Shown here: piece after piece, positions 52,646 to 64,000 of the stretch
How the letters are laid out: each line of letters starts with the position of its first letter
Numbering within the stretch: position 1 is the stretch's first letter
Source of the DNA: Pararoseomonas sp. SCSIO 73927
GTDB lineage: Bacteria; Pseudomonadota; Alphaproteobacteria; Acetobacterales; Acetobacteraceae
DNA: 64,000 bases
Reading direction: 5' to 3'
Assembly (NCBI RefSeq): GCF_037040815.1
Contig: NZ_CP146232.1
Span: forward strand, 3,752,001 to 3,816,000
Notes under the pieces: model-generated
What the model saw: the letters and a program-made list of their open reading frames with translations, nothing else
Database searches by the model: none
Told to the model about the DNA's origin: nothing
Made by a program: the position numbers and the translations under genes

Positions 52646-53944
52646 ATGTCGGGGGCGCAGGGCGTGATGCACGGGGGGGGCGTGATGAATGGGGGCGGCG
52701 ACCGGCTTCGCCCCTGGCTGGTGGCGTCGCTGGCGGCGCACGCCCTCGTCTTCGCGCTGCTGCTGATCGAGCTGCCCGGCCGCGACCTTCCGGAGCCGAT
52801 GGAGACGGCGGTGCCGGTCGAGGTGGTGACGCCGGACATGCCGCAGCTGGCCCAGGCGCCGGAGGCGCTGCCCCTGCCGGCCCCACCCGCGCCGGAGCAG
52901 ACGCCGCCCACCCCGACGCCGAGCCCCACGCCGCCCGAGCCGCCGCGGAACGAGCCGCCGACGCCGCTGCCGCCGCCCCCGCCGCCGAACCCGGCCGCGC
53001 CGCCGATGCCGGCCCCGCCGACGCCGGTGCCGCCCACGCCGACGGCCGTGCCGCCGCTGCCGGCGCCGCCCGCGCCCACCCCCGCGCCGCCGGCCCCGAC
53101 CCCGCCGCGGCCATCACCGCCCGCGCCCGCGCAGCAGCAGGCCCAGGCATCGCCGCCCGCCCCGCCGCTGCCGCCGCTTCCCCTGCCGCCGCCGCCCGCC
53201 CCGCCGATGCCGGACGGGGTGCAGCAGCAGGCCCAGCAGACGCCGCCGACGCCGACGCCCCCGGCGCCGCCGCGCCCGGCCGCGCCCACGCCGCCGCGGC
53301 AGGCGGCCCAGACCCCGCCCGCGCCGCCCTCTCCCCCGGCGCCGCCGCAGCCCACGCAGCAGCAGGCGGCGGCCAGCCCGCCGGCCCCGCCCGCGCCGCC
53401 GCGGCCGAACGCCGTGCCGAACCAGCCGCCCGTGCCGCCGGCGCGGGACAGCAACAACCGCCCGGGCACGGGGCAGACGCCGCCCGTGCGGAACCCGGCG
53501 GAGAACAGCAACTCCGTGCAGAACACGCTGGAGCGGCTGCGCGCGGCCCAGGCGCAGAACCAGGCGCCGACGAGCCGCGTGAACCCGGCGGCGGGCGCGC
53601 CCGCCCGGGGCGGCGGGGCGCCGACGGGGACGGCCGCGCTCACCTCCGGCGAGATCCGGGGCGTGGCGGACAAGATCAGCGAGTGCTGGTCCGTGGATGC
53701 CGGGGCGCCCGATATCGCCTCCATCGTGGTGGAGCTGAAGGTGGAGGCGGATGCGAGCGGGACGGTGCGCGTGGTGCGCCCGGCCAGCGGCATCCCCACC
53801 GATCCCCGGGCGCGGGCGGTGTTCGAGGCGGCGCGGCGCGCGCTGATGGATCCGCGCTGCTCCCCGCTGCCCTTCCCGCGGGACAAGCTGGCGGCGATCA
53901 ACAACGCCATCTTCCGCTTCAACCCGCGCGGGCTGACGCGTTGA
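52646..53944 (+). CDS. tolA: TolA-like protein with polyproline stalk
   Basis: The 432-residue protein has an N-terminal helix ([19 protein letters not shown]) that contacts TolQR, a central region from about 70 to 270 made almost entirely of Pro and Ala with Gln clusters, and a C-terminal TolA/TonB-like domain ([53 protein letters not shown]). TolA spans the periplasm to TolB/Pal. Most TolA stalks are long Ala/Lys/Glu helices; here a polyproline rod replaces it. EF-P with its modification enzymes is also encoded in this window. Confidence 0.92.
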   Translation: MSGAQGVMHGGGVMNGGGDRLRPWLVASLAAHALVFALLLIELPGRDLPEPMETAVPVEVVTPDMPQLAQAPEALPLPAPPAPEQTPPTPTPSPTPPEPPRNEPPTPLPPPPPPNPAAPPMPAPPTPVPPTPTAVPPLPAPPAPTPAPPAPTPPRPSPPAPAQQQAQASPPAPPLPPLPLPPPPAPPMPDGVQQQAQQTPPTPTPPAPPRPAAPTPPRQAAQTPPAPPSPPAPPQPTQQQAAASPPAPPAPPRPNAVPNQPPVPPARDSNNRPGTGQTPPVRNPAENSNSVQNTLERLRAAQAQNQAPTSRVNPAAGAPARGGGAPTGTAALTSGEIRGVADKISECWSVDAGAPDIASIVVELKVEADASGTVRVVRPASGIPTDPRARAVFEAARRALMDPRCSPLPFPRDKLAAINNAIFRFNPRGLTR

Positions 53945-54059
53945 TGCCCGCGCCCCCCATCAACTTCCGGCAGGTCGGGGCCGATTCCGGGCGGGGTGGC
54001 TTGCGCCCTGGCCCGGCTTCGGCTCTTTCCCCCCTCCGCAGCTCCGAGGTTTCGCATCC

Positions 54060-55412
54060 ATGATGACGACCGATCGGCGTGGCCTGATCCTGGGTGGCGC
54101 CGCGCTTCTCACCGTGCCGGCCACCGCGCGCGCACAGGGCACCGCCCCCAGTGGACAGGGCGGCCAGGCGGGCGCCGTGATCGACATCACGAAGGCCCGC
54201 ACCGATCCTGTCCCGATCGCCGTTCCGGCCCTGGCGGGCGGCGGGCGCGGTGCCGATATCGCCCGCGTGATCCAGGCCAACCTGCGCAACTCCGGCCTGT
54301 TCCGCCCCGTGGACAACGCCGCCTTCATCCAGAGCGCCGAGGCCGCGGCCGCGACCCCGCGCTTCCAGGACTGGCGGGTGATCGGCGCGAACGCGCTGGT
54401 GACGGGGCGGGTGGAGGACCAGGGGGGGCGGCTGCGGGTGGAGTTCCGCCTGTGGGACGTGCTGCCCGAGTTGCAGATCCAGGGCACCGCCTTCACGGCG
54501 CCGGCCGCGCAGTGGCGCCGCATCGCGCACCTCATCTCGGACGTGATCTACGAGCGGCTGCTGGGCGAGAAGGGCTATTTCGACACGCGCATCGTCTACG
54601 TGGCCGAGAGCGGGCCGCGCGACCGGCGCACGCGGCGCCTGGCGATCATGGACCAGGACGGGGAGAACAACCGCTTCCTGACGGACGGATCGTTCCAGGT
54701 GCTCTCGCCGCGCTTCCACCCGAACGCGCAGCAGATCGTGTTTATGTCCTACTTCCAGAACCAGCCGCGCGTGTACCTGTTCGACCTGAACAGCGGTTCT
54801 TCGCGCGTGCTCGGCTCCTTCCCGGGCATGACGCTCTCGCCGCGCTTCAGCCCGGACGGGCGGACGGTGGTGCTCTCCTACGCCACGGGCGGGGACGCCA
54901 ACATCTACGCCGTCGATGCCGGATCGGGCGCGCAACGGCAGCTCACCTCCGGCGGCGGGCTGGACGTCTCGCCCTGCTACAGCCCGGACGGGTCGCAGAT
55001 CGTCTTCAACTCCGACCGGGGCGGGGACCAGCAGCTCTACGTCATGTCCGCGGGCGGCGGGGGCGCGCGGCGCATCTCCTTCGGGCGCGGTCGCTACGCG
55101 ACGCCGGTGTGGTCGCCGCGCGGGGACCTGATCGCCTTCACGCGCATCTCCGGCGGGCAGTTCGGCATCGGCGTGATGCGGCCGGACGGCTCCGGCGAGC
55201 GCATCCTCTCCGAGGGCTGGGGCATGGAGGGGCCGACCTTCGCGCCGAACGGCCGCGTTCTTGCCTTCTACCGCGAGAGCCGGGCGAGCGGGGCGCGGGG
55301 GCAGGGCTACTCCGCCCGGCTGGCGCAGATCGACATCGCCGGCTTCAACGAGCGGCAGATCGTCACGCCGACCGATGCAACCGATCCGTCCTGGTCACCT
55401 TTGTTGGCCTGA
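54060..55412 (+). CDS. tolB: TolB, periplasmic beta-propeller of Tol-Pal
   Basis: The 450-residue protein has a signal sequence with paired Arg ([19 protein letters not shown]), the TolB N-terminal domain ([20 protein letters not shown]) and a six-bladed propeller with repeated SPRFSPDG and [20 protein letters not shown] blades ([35 protein letters not shown]). It binds Pal and TolA. It starts 116 bp after tolA. Confidence 0.97.
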   Translation: MMTTDRRGLILGGAALLTVPATARAQGTAPSGQGGQAGAVIDITKARTDPVPIAVPALAGGGRGADIARVIQANLRNSGLFRPVDNAAFIQSAEAAAATPRFQDWRVIGANALVTGRVEDQGGRLRVEFRLWDVLPELQIQGTAFTAPAAQWRRIAHLISDVIYERLLGEKGYFDTRIVYVAESGPRDRRTRRLAIMDQDGENNRFLTDGSFQVLSPRFHPNAQQIVFMSYFQNQPRVYLFDLNSGSSRVLGSFPGMTLSPRFSPDGRTVVLSYATGGDANIYAVDAGSGAQRQLTSGGGLDVSPCYSPDGSQIVFNSDRGGDQQLYVMSAGGGGARRISFGRGRYATPVWSPRGDLIAFTRISGGQFGIGVMRPDGSGERILSEGWGMEGPTFAPNGRVLAFYRESRASGARGQGYSARLAQIDIAGFNERQIVTPTDATDPSWSPLLA

Positions 55413-55446
55413 TCGCCTTTCGAACGAAACCTTTCCACAGGAGCGC

Positions 55447-55950
55447 ATGATGAACGTGAAGATTCTGGCGGCGCTGGGCGCCATCGCCCTGCTTTCCGCC
55501 TGCTCGAACGAGGACCAGAACGCGGCGGCGACCGGCGCCGGCGGCTCGGGCGGGCTGGCGGGCGCCGGCGGCATGGGCGCCGGCAATGCCCGCCCGGGCA
55601 GCCAGGAGGACCTGGTGGCGAATGTCGGCGACCGCGTGTTCTTCGACACCGACAGCAGCCAAGTGCGCGCCGATGGCCGCGACGTCCTGGGGCGCCAGGC
55701 CGCCTGGCTGGCCCGCTACCCGCAGGTGACGGTGTACATGGAGGGCCATGCCGACGAGCGCGGCACCCGCGAGTACAACCTCGCCCTCGGCCAGCGCCGC
55801 GCCAACAACGCGCGCGACCTGCTGGTGGCGGCCGGCGTCTCCGGCCAGCGCATCCAGACCGTGTCCTACGGCAAGGACCGCCCGGCGGCGCTCGGCTCCG
55901 ACGAGGGGTCCTGGGCGCAGAACCGCCGCGCGGTGACGACGGTCCGCTAA
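55447..55950 (+). CDS. pal: Pal, peptidoglycan-associated lipoprotein
   Basis: The 167-residue protein has a lipoprotein signal ending in LLSAC (Cys19, the acylated residue), a Gly/Ala linker and an OmpA-like domain: VFFDTDSSQVRADG, EGHADERGTREYNLALGQRRA and YGKDRPAALG with the Asp and Arg that bind diaminopimelate. It anchors the outer membrane to peptidoglycan. ACAGGAGCGC precedes the ATG. A modest hairpin follows. Confidence 0.97.
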   Translation: MMNVKILAALGAIALLSACSNEDQNAAATGAGGSGGLAGAGGMGAGNARPGSQEDLVANVGDRVFFDTDSSQVRADGRDVLGRQAAWLARYPQVTVYMEGHADERGTREYNLALGQRRANNARDLLVAAGVSGQRIQTVSYGKDRPAALGSDEGSWAQNRRAVTTVR

Positions 55951-55969
55951 GGGGCCGCTGATCGCGGAT

Positions 55970-55994
55970 GGCCCGGCGCCCCGCGCGCCGGGCC
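55970..55994 (+). terminator. Hairpin after pal (weak terminator)
   Basis: GGCCCGGCGC (55970-55979) pairs perfectly with GCGCCGGGCC (55985-55994). Only TT follows, so termination is probably partial, allowing read-through to cpoB. Confidence 0.5.
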
Positions 55995-56155
55995 TTGCCC
56001 GCTCCTCCGGCGTGCGGAGATCCCGGCTCGCCCGCTTCCGCGGGGTGAACCGATGCTTGCCCGCGTTCGCGGGCGGAACCAATGATTGGGCGCGGCCGGG
56101 CCGCGCCGTGGATGGGTGCGCCGAGGACGCGGCGCGCTTCGAGGGGATTTCAGGG

Positions 56156-57091
56156 ATGCGACGGACCCGACGCTTTCCGCTCAGACGCTTTCCGCTCAGG
56201 GGCCTGCTGATGGCAGGGGCGGTGCTGGCCGGGCTGGTGCCGGCCGGCGGCGCCCTGGCGCAGGCGGAGAGCCGGGAGGGCATCTTCCTGCAGAACCAGA
56301 TCCTGCAGCTGCGGCAGGAGCTGGAGCTGATGCGGCGCGGCGGCGGGGGCGGTTACCCGCAGGCGCAGCTGCCGCCGCCCGGGCGCGGCGGCGCGCCCGC
56401 GGCGGGCAACGAGATCGTCGGCCAGCTCCTGGGGCGCGTGGGCGACCTGGAGGAGGAGGTGCGGCGGCAGCGCGGCCGCGCCGAGCAGGCGGAGTACCAG
56501 AACCGCACCCTGCAGGAGCGGCTGGAGAAGCTGCAGGGCGACATGGAGTACCGCTTCAACGCGCTGGAAGGCCGGGGTGGCGGCGCGGCACCGGCCGGAG
56601 GAGCCCCCCCGGCGGGGCGACCGGCCGGCGGGCAGCAGCAGGGCGCGCTGACCCCGCCGGGTGATGCTCCAGCCCCCCCGCCGGGCCAGCCGGCGGCGCC
56701 GGCGCCCCGCACGCCGGAGATCGCGCTGCGCGAGGGACAGACGGCGCTGGGGCGCCGCGACTACGCGGCGGCCGAGTCGGCCGCGCGCGAGGTGCTGGCC
56801 TCCCGCTCCACCGCGCGGGGGCAGGATGCGGGCGTGCTGCTCGGTGATTCGCTGATGGGCAAGCGCGACTTCCAGGGCGCGGCCTTGGCCTATGACGACG
56901 CCTATCGCCGGGCGCGCTCCTCCGGCCGGGCGCCGGACGCGCTGATCGGGCTGGCGAACGCGTTCAACGGCTTCAACGCCAAGGTCGAGGCCTGCCAGAC
57001 GCTGGACAACCTGCGGACGGGCTTCCCGCGGCTGGCGGGGGCGCAGGCGGACCGGGCAGCCCAGGCGCGGCAGCGCGCCGGCTGCCGTTAA
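56156..57091 (+). CDS. cpoB: CpoB (YbgF), Tol-Pal/PBP coordinator
   Basis: The 311-residue protein has a signal peptide with basic leader, then a coiled coil (IFLQNQILQLRQELELMR; VGDLEEEVRRQRGRAEQAEYQNRTLQERLEKLQ) for trimerisation, a Pro/Gly linker and a short TPR-like domain (EGQTALGRRDYAAAESAARE; YDDAYRRARSSGRAPDALIG). It links Tol to peptidoglycan synthesis during division. Fewer TPR copies are visible than in E. coli. A 15-bp tandem duplication (56170-56199) doubles FPLRR in the leader. Confidence 0.88.
   Translation: MRRTRRFPLRRFPLRGLLMAGAVLAGLVPAGGALAQAESREGIFLQNQILQLRQELELMRRGGGGGYPQAQLPPPGRGGAPAAGNEIVGQLLGRVGDLEEEVRRQRGRAEQAEYQNRTLQERLEKLQGDMEYRFNALEGRGGGAAPAGGAPPAGRPAGGQQQGALTPPGDAPAPPPGQPAAPAPRTPEIALREGQTALGRRDYAAAESAAREVLASRSTARGQDAGVLLGDSLMGKRDFQGAALAYDDAYRRARSSGRAPDALIGLANAFNGFNAKVEACQTLDNLRTGFPRLAGAQADRAAQARQRAGCR
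56170..56199 (+). repeat. 15-bp exact tandem duplication in the cpoB leader
   Basis: ACGCTTTCCGCTCAG occurs at 56170-56184 and again at 56185-56199. The frame is kept, adding five residues (RFPLR) to the positively charged start of the signal peptide. Confidence 0.9.
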
Positions 57092-57096
57092 GGGCC

Positions 57097-58317
57097 GTGC
57101 CGGCGGCAGCGCCGCCGGGGGGACTGGAAGCGGATTTCGCGGCCGCGATGGCGGGGCTGGGGCCGTTCGGGGCCTCGCCCTTGCTGGCGGCGGGTGTCTC
57201 GGGCGGGCCGCATAGTCTTGCCCTTGCGGTGCTGGCTGCCGGATGGGCCGCCGGGCGCGGTGGGCGGGTGCTGGCGCTGGTGGCCGATCACGGGCTGCGG
57301 GCGGAGAGCGCCGCCGAGGCGACCGGGGTGGCGGCGCGCCTCTCCCGGATCGGGATTGAGGCGCGGGTGCTGCCGCTGGGTCTGTTGCCGGGATCTGGGC
57401 TGCACGAGCGGGCGCGGGTGGCGCGGCTGGCGGCCCTGGCGGGCGCGGCCGAGGCGGCGGGGGCGCCCTGGCTGCTGCTGGGGCAGCACCGGGCGGATCA
57501 GGCGGAGACATTGGTATTCCGGGCGCTGCGCGGATCGGGCGTGGCGGGGCTGGCGGGCATGGCGGCCGCGCGGCCGGCGGGCGGGGTAATGATCCTGCGG
57601 CCCCTGCTGGGGGTGGCGCCGTCTGCGATCGAGCGTTTCCTGGCCGCGCGCGGGCTGGTGCCGGTTCGCGATCCCTCCAACGACGATCCGCGCTTTGCCC
57701 GCGCCCGGCTGCGGCGCTCCCTGGGTGACCCGGGCGGCGAAGGGCCGGGGGTGGCGGCGCTGGTGGAGGCGGCCGGGGCCTTCGGGGCGAGGCGGGCGCG
57801 GCTGCGGGCGGCGGTGGCGGAGAGGCTGGCAGCGTGCGCTGGCTTCCGGCCGGAAGGGTGGGCGGTGCTGGACGGGCCGGCGCTGGGGCGGGACCCCGTG
57901 GCCGAGGCGGCGCTCTCGGTGCTGGTGCAGGCCCTGGGCGGGGGGGCGCACCCGCCAGCGCGGGCGGCGGTGGCCGCGATGCTGGCGCGGGGGGGCGGCA
58001 GCCTGGGCGGGGCGTTCTGGCGAGGGCGGTTCATCGGTCGGGAGCCCGGGCGCTGCGCGCCGCGCGTGGCCGCGGCACCGGGCAAGGTGTGGGACGGGCG
58101 GTGGCGGGTGGTGGAGGCGCCGGAGGCGGCGTCGGTCGGTGCGGCAGGGCCGGGCTTCGCCCGCGGCGGGGCGGGCGCGGCCCGCCCGGGCCTGCCGGGC
58201 TTCGTGGTGGCGGGGCTGCCGGTGCTGTGGGACGCGGCCGGGCAGGTGGTGGCCGGGCCAGGACCCGGGCCGGGCTGGCGGGTGGAGTTCCGGCCGGAAT
58301 CGGGACCCATCGCGTGA
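57097..58317 (+). CDS. tilS: tRNA(Ile)-lysidine synthase
   Basis: The 406-residue protein has the N-terminal PP-loop ATPase of Til[18 protein letters not shown] near residue 35, [37 protein letters not shown] and LRPLL(x)...[16 protein letters not shown]. It forms lysidine at C34 of tRNA-Ile(CAU), an essential step. The PP-loop signature is normally SGGPDS; here residue 39 is His (codon CAT). The C-terminal part is Gly/Ala-rich and poorly conserved. GTG start, 5 bp after cpoB. Confidence 0.92.
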   Translation: MPAAAPPGGLEADFAAAMAGLGPFGASPLLAAGVSGGPHSLALAVLAAGWAAGRGGRVLALVADHGLRAESAAEATGVAARLSRIGIEARVLPLGLLPGSGLHERARVARLAALAGAAEAAGAPWLLLGQHRADQAETLVFRALRGSGVAGLAGMAAARPAGGVMILRPLLGVAPSAIERFLAARGLVPVRDPSNDDPRFARARLRRSLGDPGGEGPGVAALVEAAGAFGARRARLRAAVAERLAACAGFRPEGWAVLDGPALGRDPVAEAALSVLVQALGGGAHPPARAAVAAMLARGGGSLGGAFWRGRFIGREPGRCAPRVAAAPGKVWDGRWRVVEAPEAASVGAAGPGFARGGAGAARPGLPGFVVAGLPVLWDAAGQVVAGPGPGPGWRVEFRPESGPIA

Positions 58318-58408
58318 AAGCGCTGTCATGCGGTGGTTCCATGTAGAGCCGGGCATCCCTATCTTGTTCGCTGAGCCGGCAGGACCGGCCAAGGATCGGG
58401 ACCGTCAC

Positions 58409-60328
<1,920 letters not shown>

Positions 60329-60368
60329 GCCACCCTCTGGTGCGGGGCTCCGCGAAGCGCTTCAATGG

Positions 60369-60394
60369 AACGGGGGCCCTATGCGGCCCCCGTT
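60369..60394 (+). terminator. Hairpin between ftsH and folP
   Basis: AACGGGGGCC (60369-60378) pairs perfectly with GGCCCCCGTT (60385-60394), loop CTATGC, followed by TCC. The T-run is short, so it may only attenuate transcription between ftsH and folP. Confidence 0.6.
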
Positions 60395-60434
60395 TCCGTC
60401 CGGGGGTGTCGATTCCCGGACGAGGGGAGGGCCG

Positions 60435-61493
60435 ATGGCGCGCTGGGTCGAACCGATGGGGCTCCTGCACGGGCGCGGCGCCCTGGCCGCCGTGGCCGCC
60501 GGTGCCGCCGTGCCGCTGGAGGGCGGGGGGACGGCTTTCACCCTAGTCCGGCTGATCGAGGGCGGGGCGACGCTGGGGCTGATCCCCGCCGTGGACACGC
60601 CCGAGGACTGGCAGGCGGCGGTCCTCGCGCTCACCAACGCGCCCGCGCCCTTTGCCGGCCTGCCCGATGCGGCGGCCCTGGGCCGGCCGCTGGTGATGGG
60701 CGTGCTGAACGTGACGCCGGACAGCTTCTCCGACGGCGGCCGCTACGCCGACCCGCGGGCGGCCATCATGGCGGCAAACGCCATGCTGGAAGCGGGCGCC
60801 GACATGATCGACGTGGGCGGGGAGAGCACCCGCCCCGGCGCGGCGCCGGTGGATCCGGAGGCGGAGATCGCGCGGATTCTGCCGGTGATCCGGGAGATCG
60901 CGAAGGACGCCCCGGTGAGCGTGGACACCCGCCACGCCGCCACCATGCGCGCGGCGCTGGAGGCCGGGGCCGAGGTGGTGAACGACGTCTCCGCCCTGCG
61001 GCACGACCCGGAGGCGATGGCGGTGGTGGCGGATGCCGGGTGCCCGGTGGTGCTGATGCACATGCCCGGCACCGAGCCGGCCACGATGCAGCAGCACGCC
61101 GAGTACGCGGACGTGGCGCTGGAGGTGCTGGAGTTCCTGGCCGCGCGGATCGAGGCCTGCGAGGCGGCGGGGATCCCGCGCCACCGGATCGCGGTGGACC
61201 CCGGGATCGGCTTCGGCAAGACGATGGAGCACAATCTGGAGCTGCTGGACCGGCTGCCGGTGCTGCTGAACCTGGGCTGCCCGATCCTTGTCGGCGCGTC
61301 GCGCAAGCGCTTCGTCGGCACGCTCTCCGGCGCGTCGGGCCCGCGGGACCGGATGGCGGGGAGCCTTGGCGTGGCCGTCTCCGCCGCGGCGCGCGGGGCC
61401 GCGATGCTGCGCGTGCACGACGTGGCGGAGACGGTGGCGGCGCTCCGGCTCTGGCGGGCCTGCGCGGGCGGGCCGCCGGAGCCGCAGGGCTGA
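60435..61493 (+). CDS. folP: Dihydropteroate synthase
   Basis: The 352-residue protein has the DHPS motifs VMGVLNVTPDSFSDGGRY, DMIDVGGESTRPGA, VSVDTRHAATMRAAL, VVNDVSAL, and ILVGASRKRFVG in the C-terminal part. It joins p-aminobenzoate and dihydropterin pyrophosphate; it is the sulfonamide target. An N-terminal extension of about 85 residues precedes the TIM barrel. GGGGAGGG precedes ATG 60435; an ATG at 60381 lies inside the upstream hairpin. Its stop overlaps the CTG of the next gene. Confidence 0.95.
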   Translation: MARWVEPMGLLHGRGALAAVAAGAAVPLEGGGTAFTLVRLIEGGATLGLIPAVDTPEDWQAAVLALTNAPAPFAGLPDAAALGRPLVMGVLNVTPDSFSDGGRYADPRAAIMAANAMLEAGADMIDVGGESTRPGAAPVDPEAEIARILPVIREIAKDAPVSVDTRHAATMRAALEAGAEVVNDVSALRHDPEAMAVVADAGCPVVLMHMPGTEPATMQQHAEYADVALEVLEFLAARIEACEAAGIPRHRIAVDPGIGFGKTMEHNLELLDRLPVLLNLGCPILVGASRKRFVGTLSGASGPRDRMAGSLGVAVSAAARGAAMLRVHDVAETVAALRLWRACAGGPPEPQG

Positions 61494-62635
61494 GCGGGGC
61501 CGGGCCCGGCGGGGCGGCGCGGCCGCGCGTCTTTGCCATCGGTACCTCCAACAGCGTCGCCGTCTCGGGCTATCTCAGGGCGCTGGGCGAGGATCCCGGC
61601 TTCGCCGCCGTGGACAGCGCCTGCCTGGGGATGTGCCCGAGCGAGCTCTTCGCCTTCCGCCGGCCGCAGTTTGAGCCGGCCGGCTACGACCTCTGCCTGC
61701 TGGAATTCGCCTGCAACGACGCCACCCTCCTCGGCGGCCGGATGCTGGATGAGGGGCGGGTACGGGCGGCGATCGGCTGGGCGGTGTCGGAGCTCTCCGC
61801 CGCGGGCTGCCTGCCCGTGCTGGTCATTCTTCCCGTAGAGAGCCTGCGGGCGCGCGGGGGCGGCCCGGTGCGCGCGATCTACCGCGACCTGGCGGAGCGC
61901 TACGCCCTGCCGTTCCTCGACGGCTACGACTTCCTGGACCGGCTGGCGGGACCGGGCGCGCCGCCCTTCCGGCTGTTCCGGGACAACATGCACATCGAGG
62001 TTCCCGTCTCCACCGTGCTCGGCCGCGAACTGGGGCCGGTTCTGCGCCAGGTTCTGGCCGGGGCGCGGCCGGGGCCGGTGGAGGAGGAGCAGGGGGTCGC
62101 CCTGGGGCTGGCCGAACTTGCCGCGCGCGCCCTGGGGCCGGTGCGGAGCGTGGTGCGGAGCACGGCGCTGATCGAGGGCACGCTCGTCCTGATGGAGGGC
62201 GACGAGATCGTGGAGATGCGGCTGGAGGAGGGGTGGGAGGCGATCTCCGTCATCGCCGACTTCAACCTCAGCCGCGGCGTGCTGCGGGTGAGCGGGGAGG
62301 GCAGCACGAGCATCTTCGTCTCGGTGAAGGAAAATGATCCCCGCCGGGAGAAGCCCATGCTCGCGATCTGGCCGCTGCGCCGCGGCGTCGGCCCGCAGGG
62401 CGGCCGGCTGCGGCTGGAGGTGCTGCGCGACGGGCCGGCGGAGATGAACGCCTCCAGCAAATCCTCCCCCCTCGGGCCGGAGGAGGTGCCGCGGCTGGCG
62501 ATCGCCGGCTTCATCCTGCGCCGCCGGCCGGGGCCGCTTCCGGTGCGACGCTTCCTGCCGGGGGCCGTGGACCTCTGCGCCATGATCCCGGAGGAGGGGA
62601 TGGAGGCGCACCGGCGGGCGCTGGCCGGGGCCTGA
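61490..62635 (+). CDS. SGNH-hydrolase-like hypothetical protein, probable CTG start
   Basis: The 381-residue protein has an N-terminal domain with the order of SGNH blocks: [16 protein letters not shown] (block I place, with SN), [11 protein letters not shown] (block III Asn) and FRDNMHIEV (block V, D-x-x-H), so a hydrolase-like fold is likely. The C-terminal 180 residues form a beta-rich domain of unknown kind. No ATG, GTG or TTG precedes the first strand; CTG at 61490-61492 overlaps the folP TGA and GGAG at 61478-61481 lies 8 bp upstream. The gene lies inside the folP-glmM pair, which are usually neighbours. Confidence 0.75.
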   Translation: MSGAGPGGAARPRVFAIGTSNSVAVSGYLRALGEDPGFAAVDSACLGMCPSELFAFRRPQFEPAGYDLCLLEFACNDATLLGGRMLDEGRVRAAIGWAVSELSAAGCLPVLVILPVESLRARGGGPVRAIYRDLAERYALPFLDGYDFLDRLAGPGAPPFRLFRDNMHIEVPVSTVLGRELGPVLRQVLAGARPGPVEEEQGVALGLAELAARALGPVRSVVRSTALIEGTLVLMEGDEIVEMRLEEGWEAISVIADFNLSRGVLRVSGEGSTSIFVSVKENDPRREKPMLAIWPLRRGVGPQGGRLRLEVLRDGPAEMNASSKSSPLGPEEVPRLAIAGFILRRRPGPLPVRRFLPGAVDLCAMIPEEGMEAHRRALAGA

Positions 62636-62699
62636 GCCCCTCCCTGCCGCCACGCAGCGGGTTGCGCTAGACAGAGGGCCGGAGGCGGGAGGCACGAGC

Positions 62700-64000
62700 A
62701 TGGGTGACGGCGCGAGACGCTTGTTCGGCACGGACGGGATCCGGGGCGTGGCCAACCGCGCGCCCATGGATGCGGCGACGGCCCTGCGCCTGGGGCAGGC
62801 GGCCGGGCGCTACTTCAACCGCGGCGGCCACCGCCACCGGGTGGTAATCGGCAAGGACACGCGGCTCTCCGGCTACATGCTGGAGCCGGCGCTGACGGCC
62901 GGCTTCGTGGGCGCGGGGATGGACGTGGTGCTGGTGGGGCCGCTGCCCACGCCGGCCATCGCGCTGCTGACGCGGAGCCTGCGGGCCGATCTCGGGGTGA
63001 TGATCAGCGCTTCCCACAACCCCTTCCACGACAACGGGATCAAGCTGTTCGGGCCGGACGGGCTGAAGCTCTCCGACGCGCAGGAGGAGGCGATCGAGGC
63101 GTTGATGGCGGGCGACCTGGCCTCCGCCCTGGCGGGGCCGGGCAAGCTCGGCCGCGCCTCCCGGCTCGAGGACGCGCCGGGGCGCTACATCGAGGCGGTG
63201 AAGGCGAGCTTCCCGCGCGGGCGGAGCCTGGAAGGGCTGCGGATCGTCGTCGATTGCGCGAACGGCGCCGCCTACAAGGTCGCGCCGACGGTGCTGTGGG
63301 AGCTGGGCGCCGAGGTGGTGCCGGTGGGCGTGGCGCCGGACGGGTTCAACATCAACGACGGTTGCGGCAGCACGGCGCCGGGCGCGCTGGCGACTCTGGT
63401 GCGGGAGCGCCGGGCCGACCTCGGCATCGCGCTGGACGGCGATGCGGACCGGCTGGTGCTGGTGGACGAGACGGGCGTGGTGGTGGACGGGGACCAGATC
63501 CTGGCCCTCATCGCCTCCTCCTGGGCGTCGCAGGGGCGGCTGCGCGGGGGCGAGGTGGTGGCGACTGTCATGTCCAACCTCGGGCTGGAACGGTTCCTCC
63601 AGGGCAGGGGGCTGAAGCTCCACCGGACCAAGGTGGGGGACCGCTACGTGGGCGAGGCGATGCGCGAGCGGGGCTGCAATCTCGGCGGCGAGCAGTCCGG
63701 GCACGTCATCCTCTCGGAGTACGGCACCACGGGGGATGGGCTGGTGGCGGCGCTGCAGGTCCTGGCCGTGCTGGTGGAGGAAGGGAAGCCGGCGAGCGAG
63801 ATGCTGCGCCGCTTCGGGCCGCTGCCGCAGAAGCTGGTGAACGTGCGCCACGCCGGCGGCAGCCCGCTGGCCGATCCGCGGGTGGAGGAGGCGATCGCGT
63901 CGGCGGAGGCGGAGCTGGGCGCGCGCGGGCGCGTGCTGATCCGCCCGAGCGGGACGGAGCCGCTGATCCGCGTGATGGTGGAGGCGGAGGAGGAGGCGCT
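62700..64000 (+). CDS. glmM: Phosphoglucosamine mutase GlmM (3' partial)
   Basis: The gene runs off the window after about 433 codons. It begins [18 protein letters not shown], has the active-site Ser105 in [14 protein letters not shown], the Mg-binding DGDADR loop, GGEQSGH and the phosphate-binding RPSGTEP near the window end. It converts glucosamine 6-phosphate to glucosamine 1-phosphate for peptidoglycan and LPS. GGGAGG lies 7 bp before the ATG. folP precedes it, with the SGNH-like gene between. Confidence 0.96.
   Translation, partial: MGDGARRLFGTDGIRGVANRAPMDAATALRLGQAAGRYFNRGGHRHRVVIGKDTRLSGYMLEPALTAGFVGAGMDVVLVGPLPTPAIALLTRSLRADLGVMISASHNPFHDNGIKLFGPDGLKLSDAQEEAIEALMAGDLASALAGPGKLGRASRLEDAPGRYIEAVKASFPRGRSLEGLRIVVDCANGAAYKVAPTVLWELGAEVVPVGVAPDGFNINDGCGSTAPGALATLVRERRADLGIALDGDADRLVLVDETGVVVDGDQILALIASSWASQGRLRGGEVVATVMSNLGLERFLQGRGLKLHRTKVGDRYVGEAMRERGCNLGGEQSGHVILSEYGTTGDGLVAALQVLAVLVEEGKPASEMLRRFGPLPQKLVNVRHAGGSPLADPRVEEAIASAEAELGARGRVLIRPSGTEPLIRVMVEAEEEA

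Overview
The window is 64 kb of very GC-rich chromosomal DNA with house-keeping gene order typical of an alphaproteobacterium. The gene set (glnD, ruvCA...ruvB-ybgC-tolQRAB-pal-cpoB, tilS-ftsH-folP-glmM, zapA-6S RNA-fau), the tripartite tricarboxylate transporter genes, the Mn catalase and the EF-P/EpmAB set fit Acetobacteraceae of the Roseomonas type best. That placement is inferred from protein resemblance and gene order, not from a search.

Layout. 0-2.2 kb: the C-terminal part of glnD, cut by the window edge. 2.3-5.6 kb: a TetR regulator behind a double palindromic operator, probably co-transcribed with a prolyl oligopeptidase, then a small disordered protein. 5.6-9.2 kb (minus): an amidinotransferase/DDAH-like hydrolase, an FAD-linked 2-hydroxyacid oxidase and an MFS transporter. 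9.3-11.4 kb: an EAL-PAS c-di-GMP phosphodiesterase whose 5' end lacks a normal start codon, and a HpcH/HpaI aldolase. 11.7-18 kb: a CPA1 antiporter, tctA-tctB without tctC, and an M20 amidohydrolase coupled to a panE-like reductase. 18-20.5 kb: small and hypothetical genes. 20.6-26 kb (minus): efp, suhB and a four-gene set built around a MotA-like and a MotB/OmpA-like protein with a very long coiled coil. 26.3-31.2 kb: an orphan TctC-type receptor, Mn catalase, and divergent epmB and epmA, which modify the EF-P encoded about 3 kb away. 31.3-37.8 kb: a membrane protein with a dead GGDEF domain, a Gly-rich DUF533-like protein, an FkbM methyltransferase, thiE, a DUF1871-like accessory gene and class I aldolase. 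37.7-43 kb: coiled-coil protein, zapA, probable 6S RNA, fau, a YmdB-like phosphodiesterase and a large MscS channel. 43-50.6 kb: arfB, a PPOX protein, yebC, ruvC, ruvA, then minus-strand aqpZ and a small membrane gene splitting ruvA from ruvB, then a periplasmic binding protein. 50.7-64 kb: ybgC-tolQRAB-pal-cpoB-tilS-ftsH-folP-(SGNH-like)-glmM, with glmM cut by the window end.

How the parts work together. The Tol-Pal block couples inner and outer membranes during division, and ZapA belongs to the same process. FtsH, FolP and GlmM form the usual quality-control/folate/amino-sugar neighbourhood. EF-P carries Lys34, and both enzymes that beta-lysylate it are present. A second MotA/MotB-like proton-channel pair at 20.6-23.8 kb, unrelated to flagellar genes, is the least explained system here.

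Other unexplained features: two genes whose only sensible start is a CTG overlapping the preceding TGA, a TilS with His in place of the PP-loop Asp, direct repeats in the ruvC-ruvA gap and upstream of yebC, and several exact short tandem duplications. No tRNA, rRNA, CRISPR array, transposase or prophage was found.
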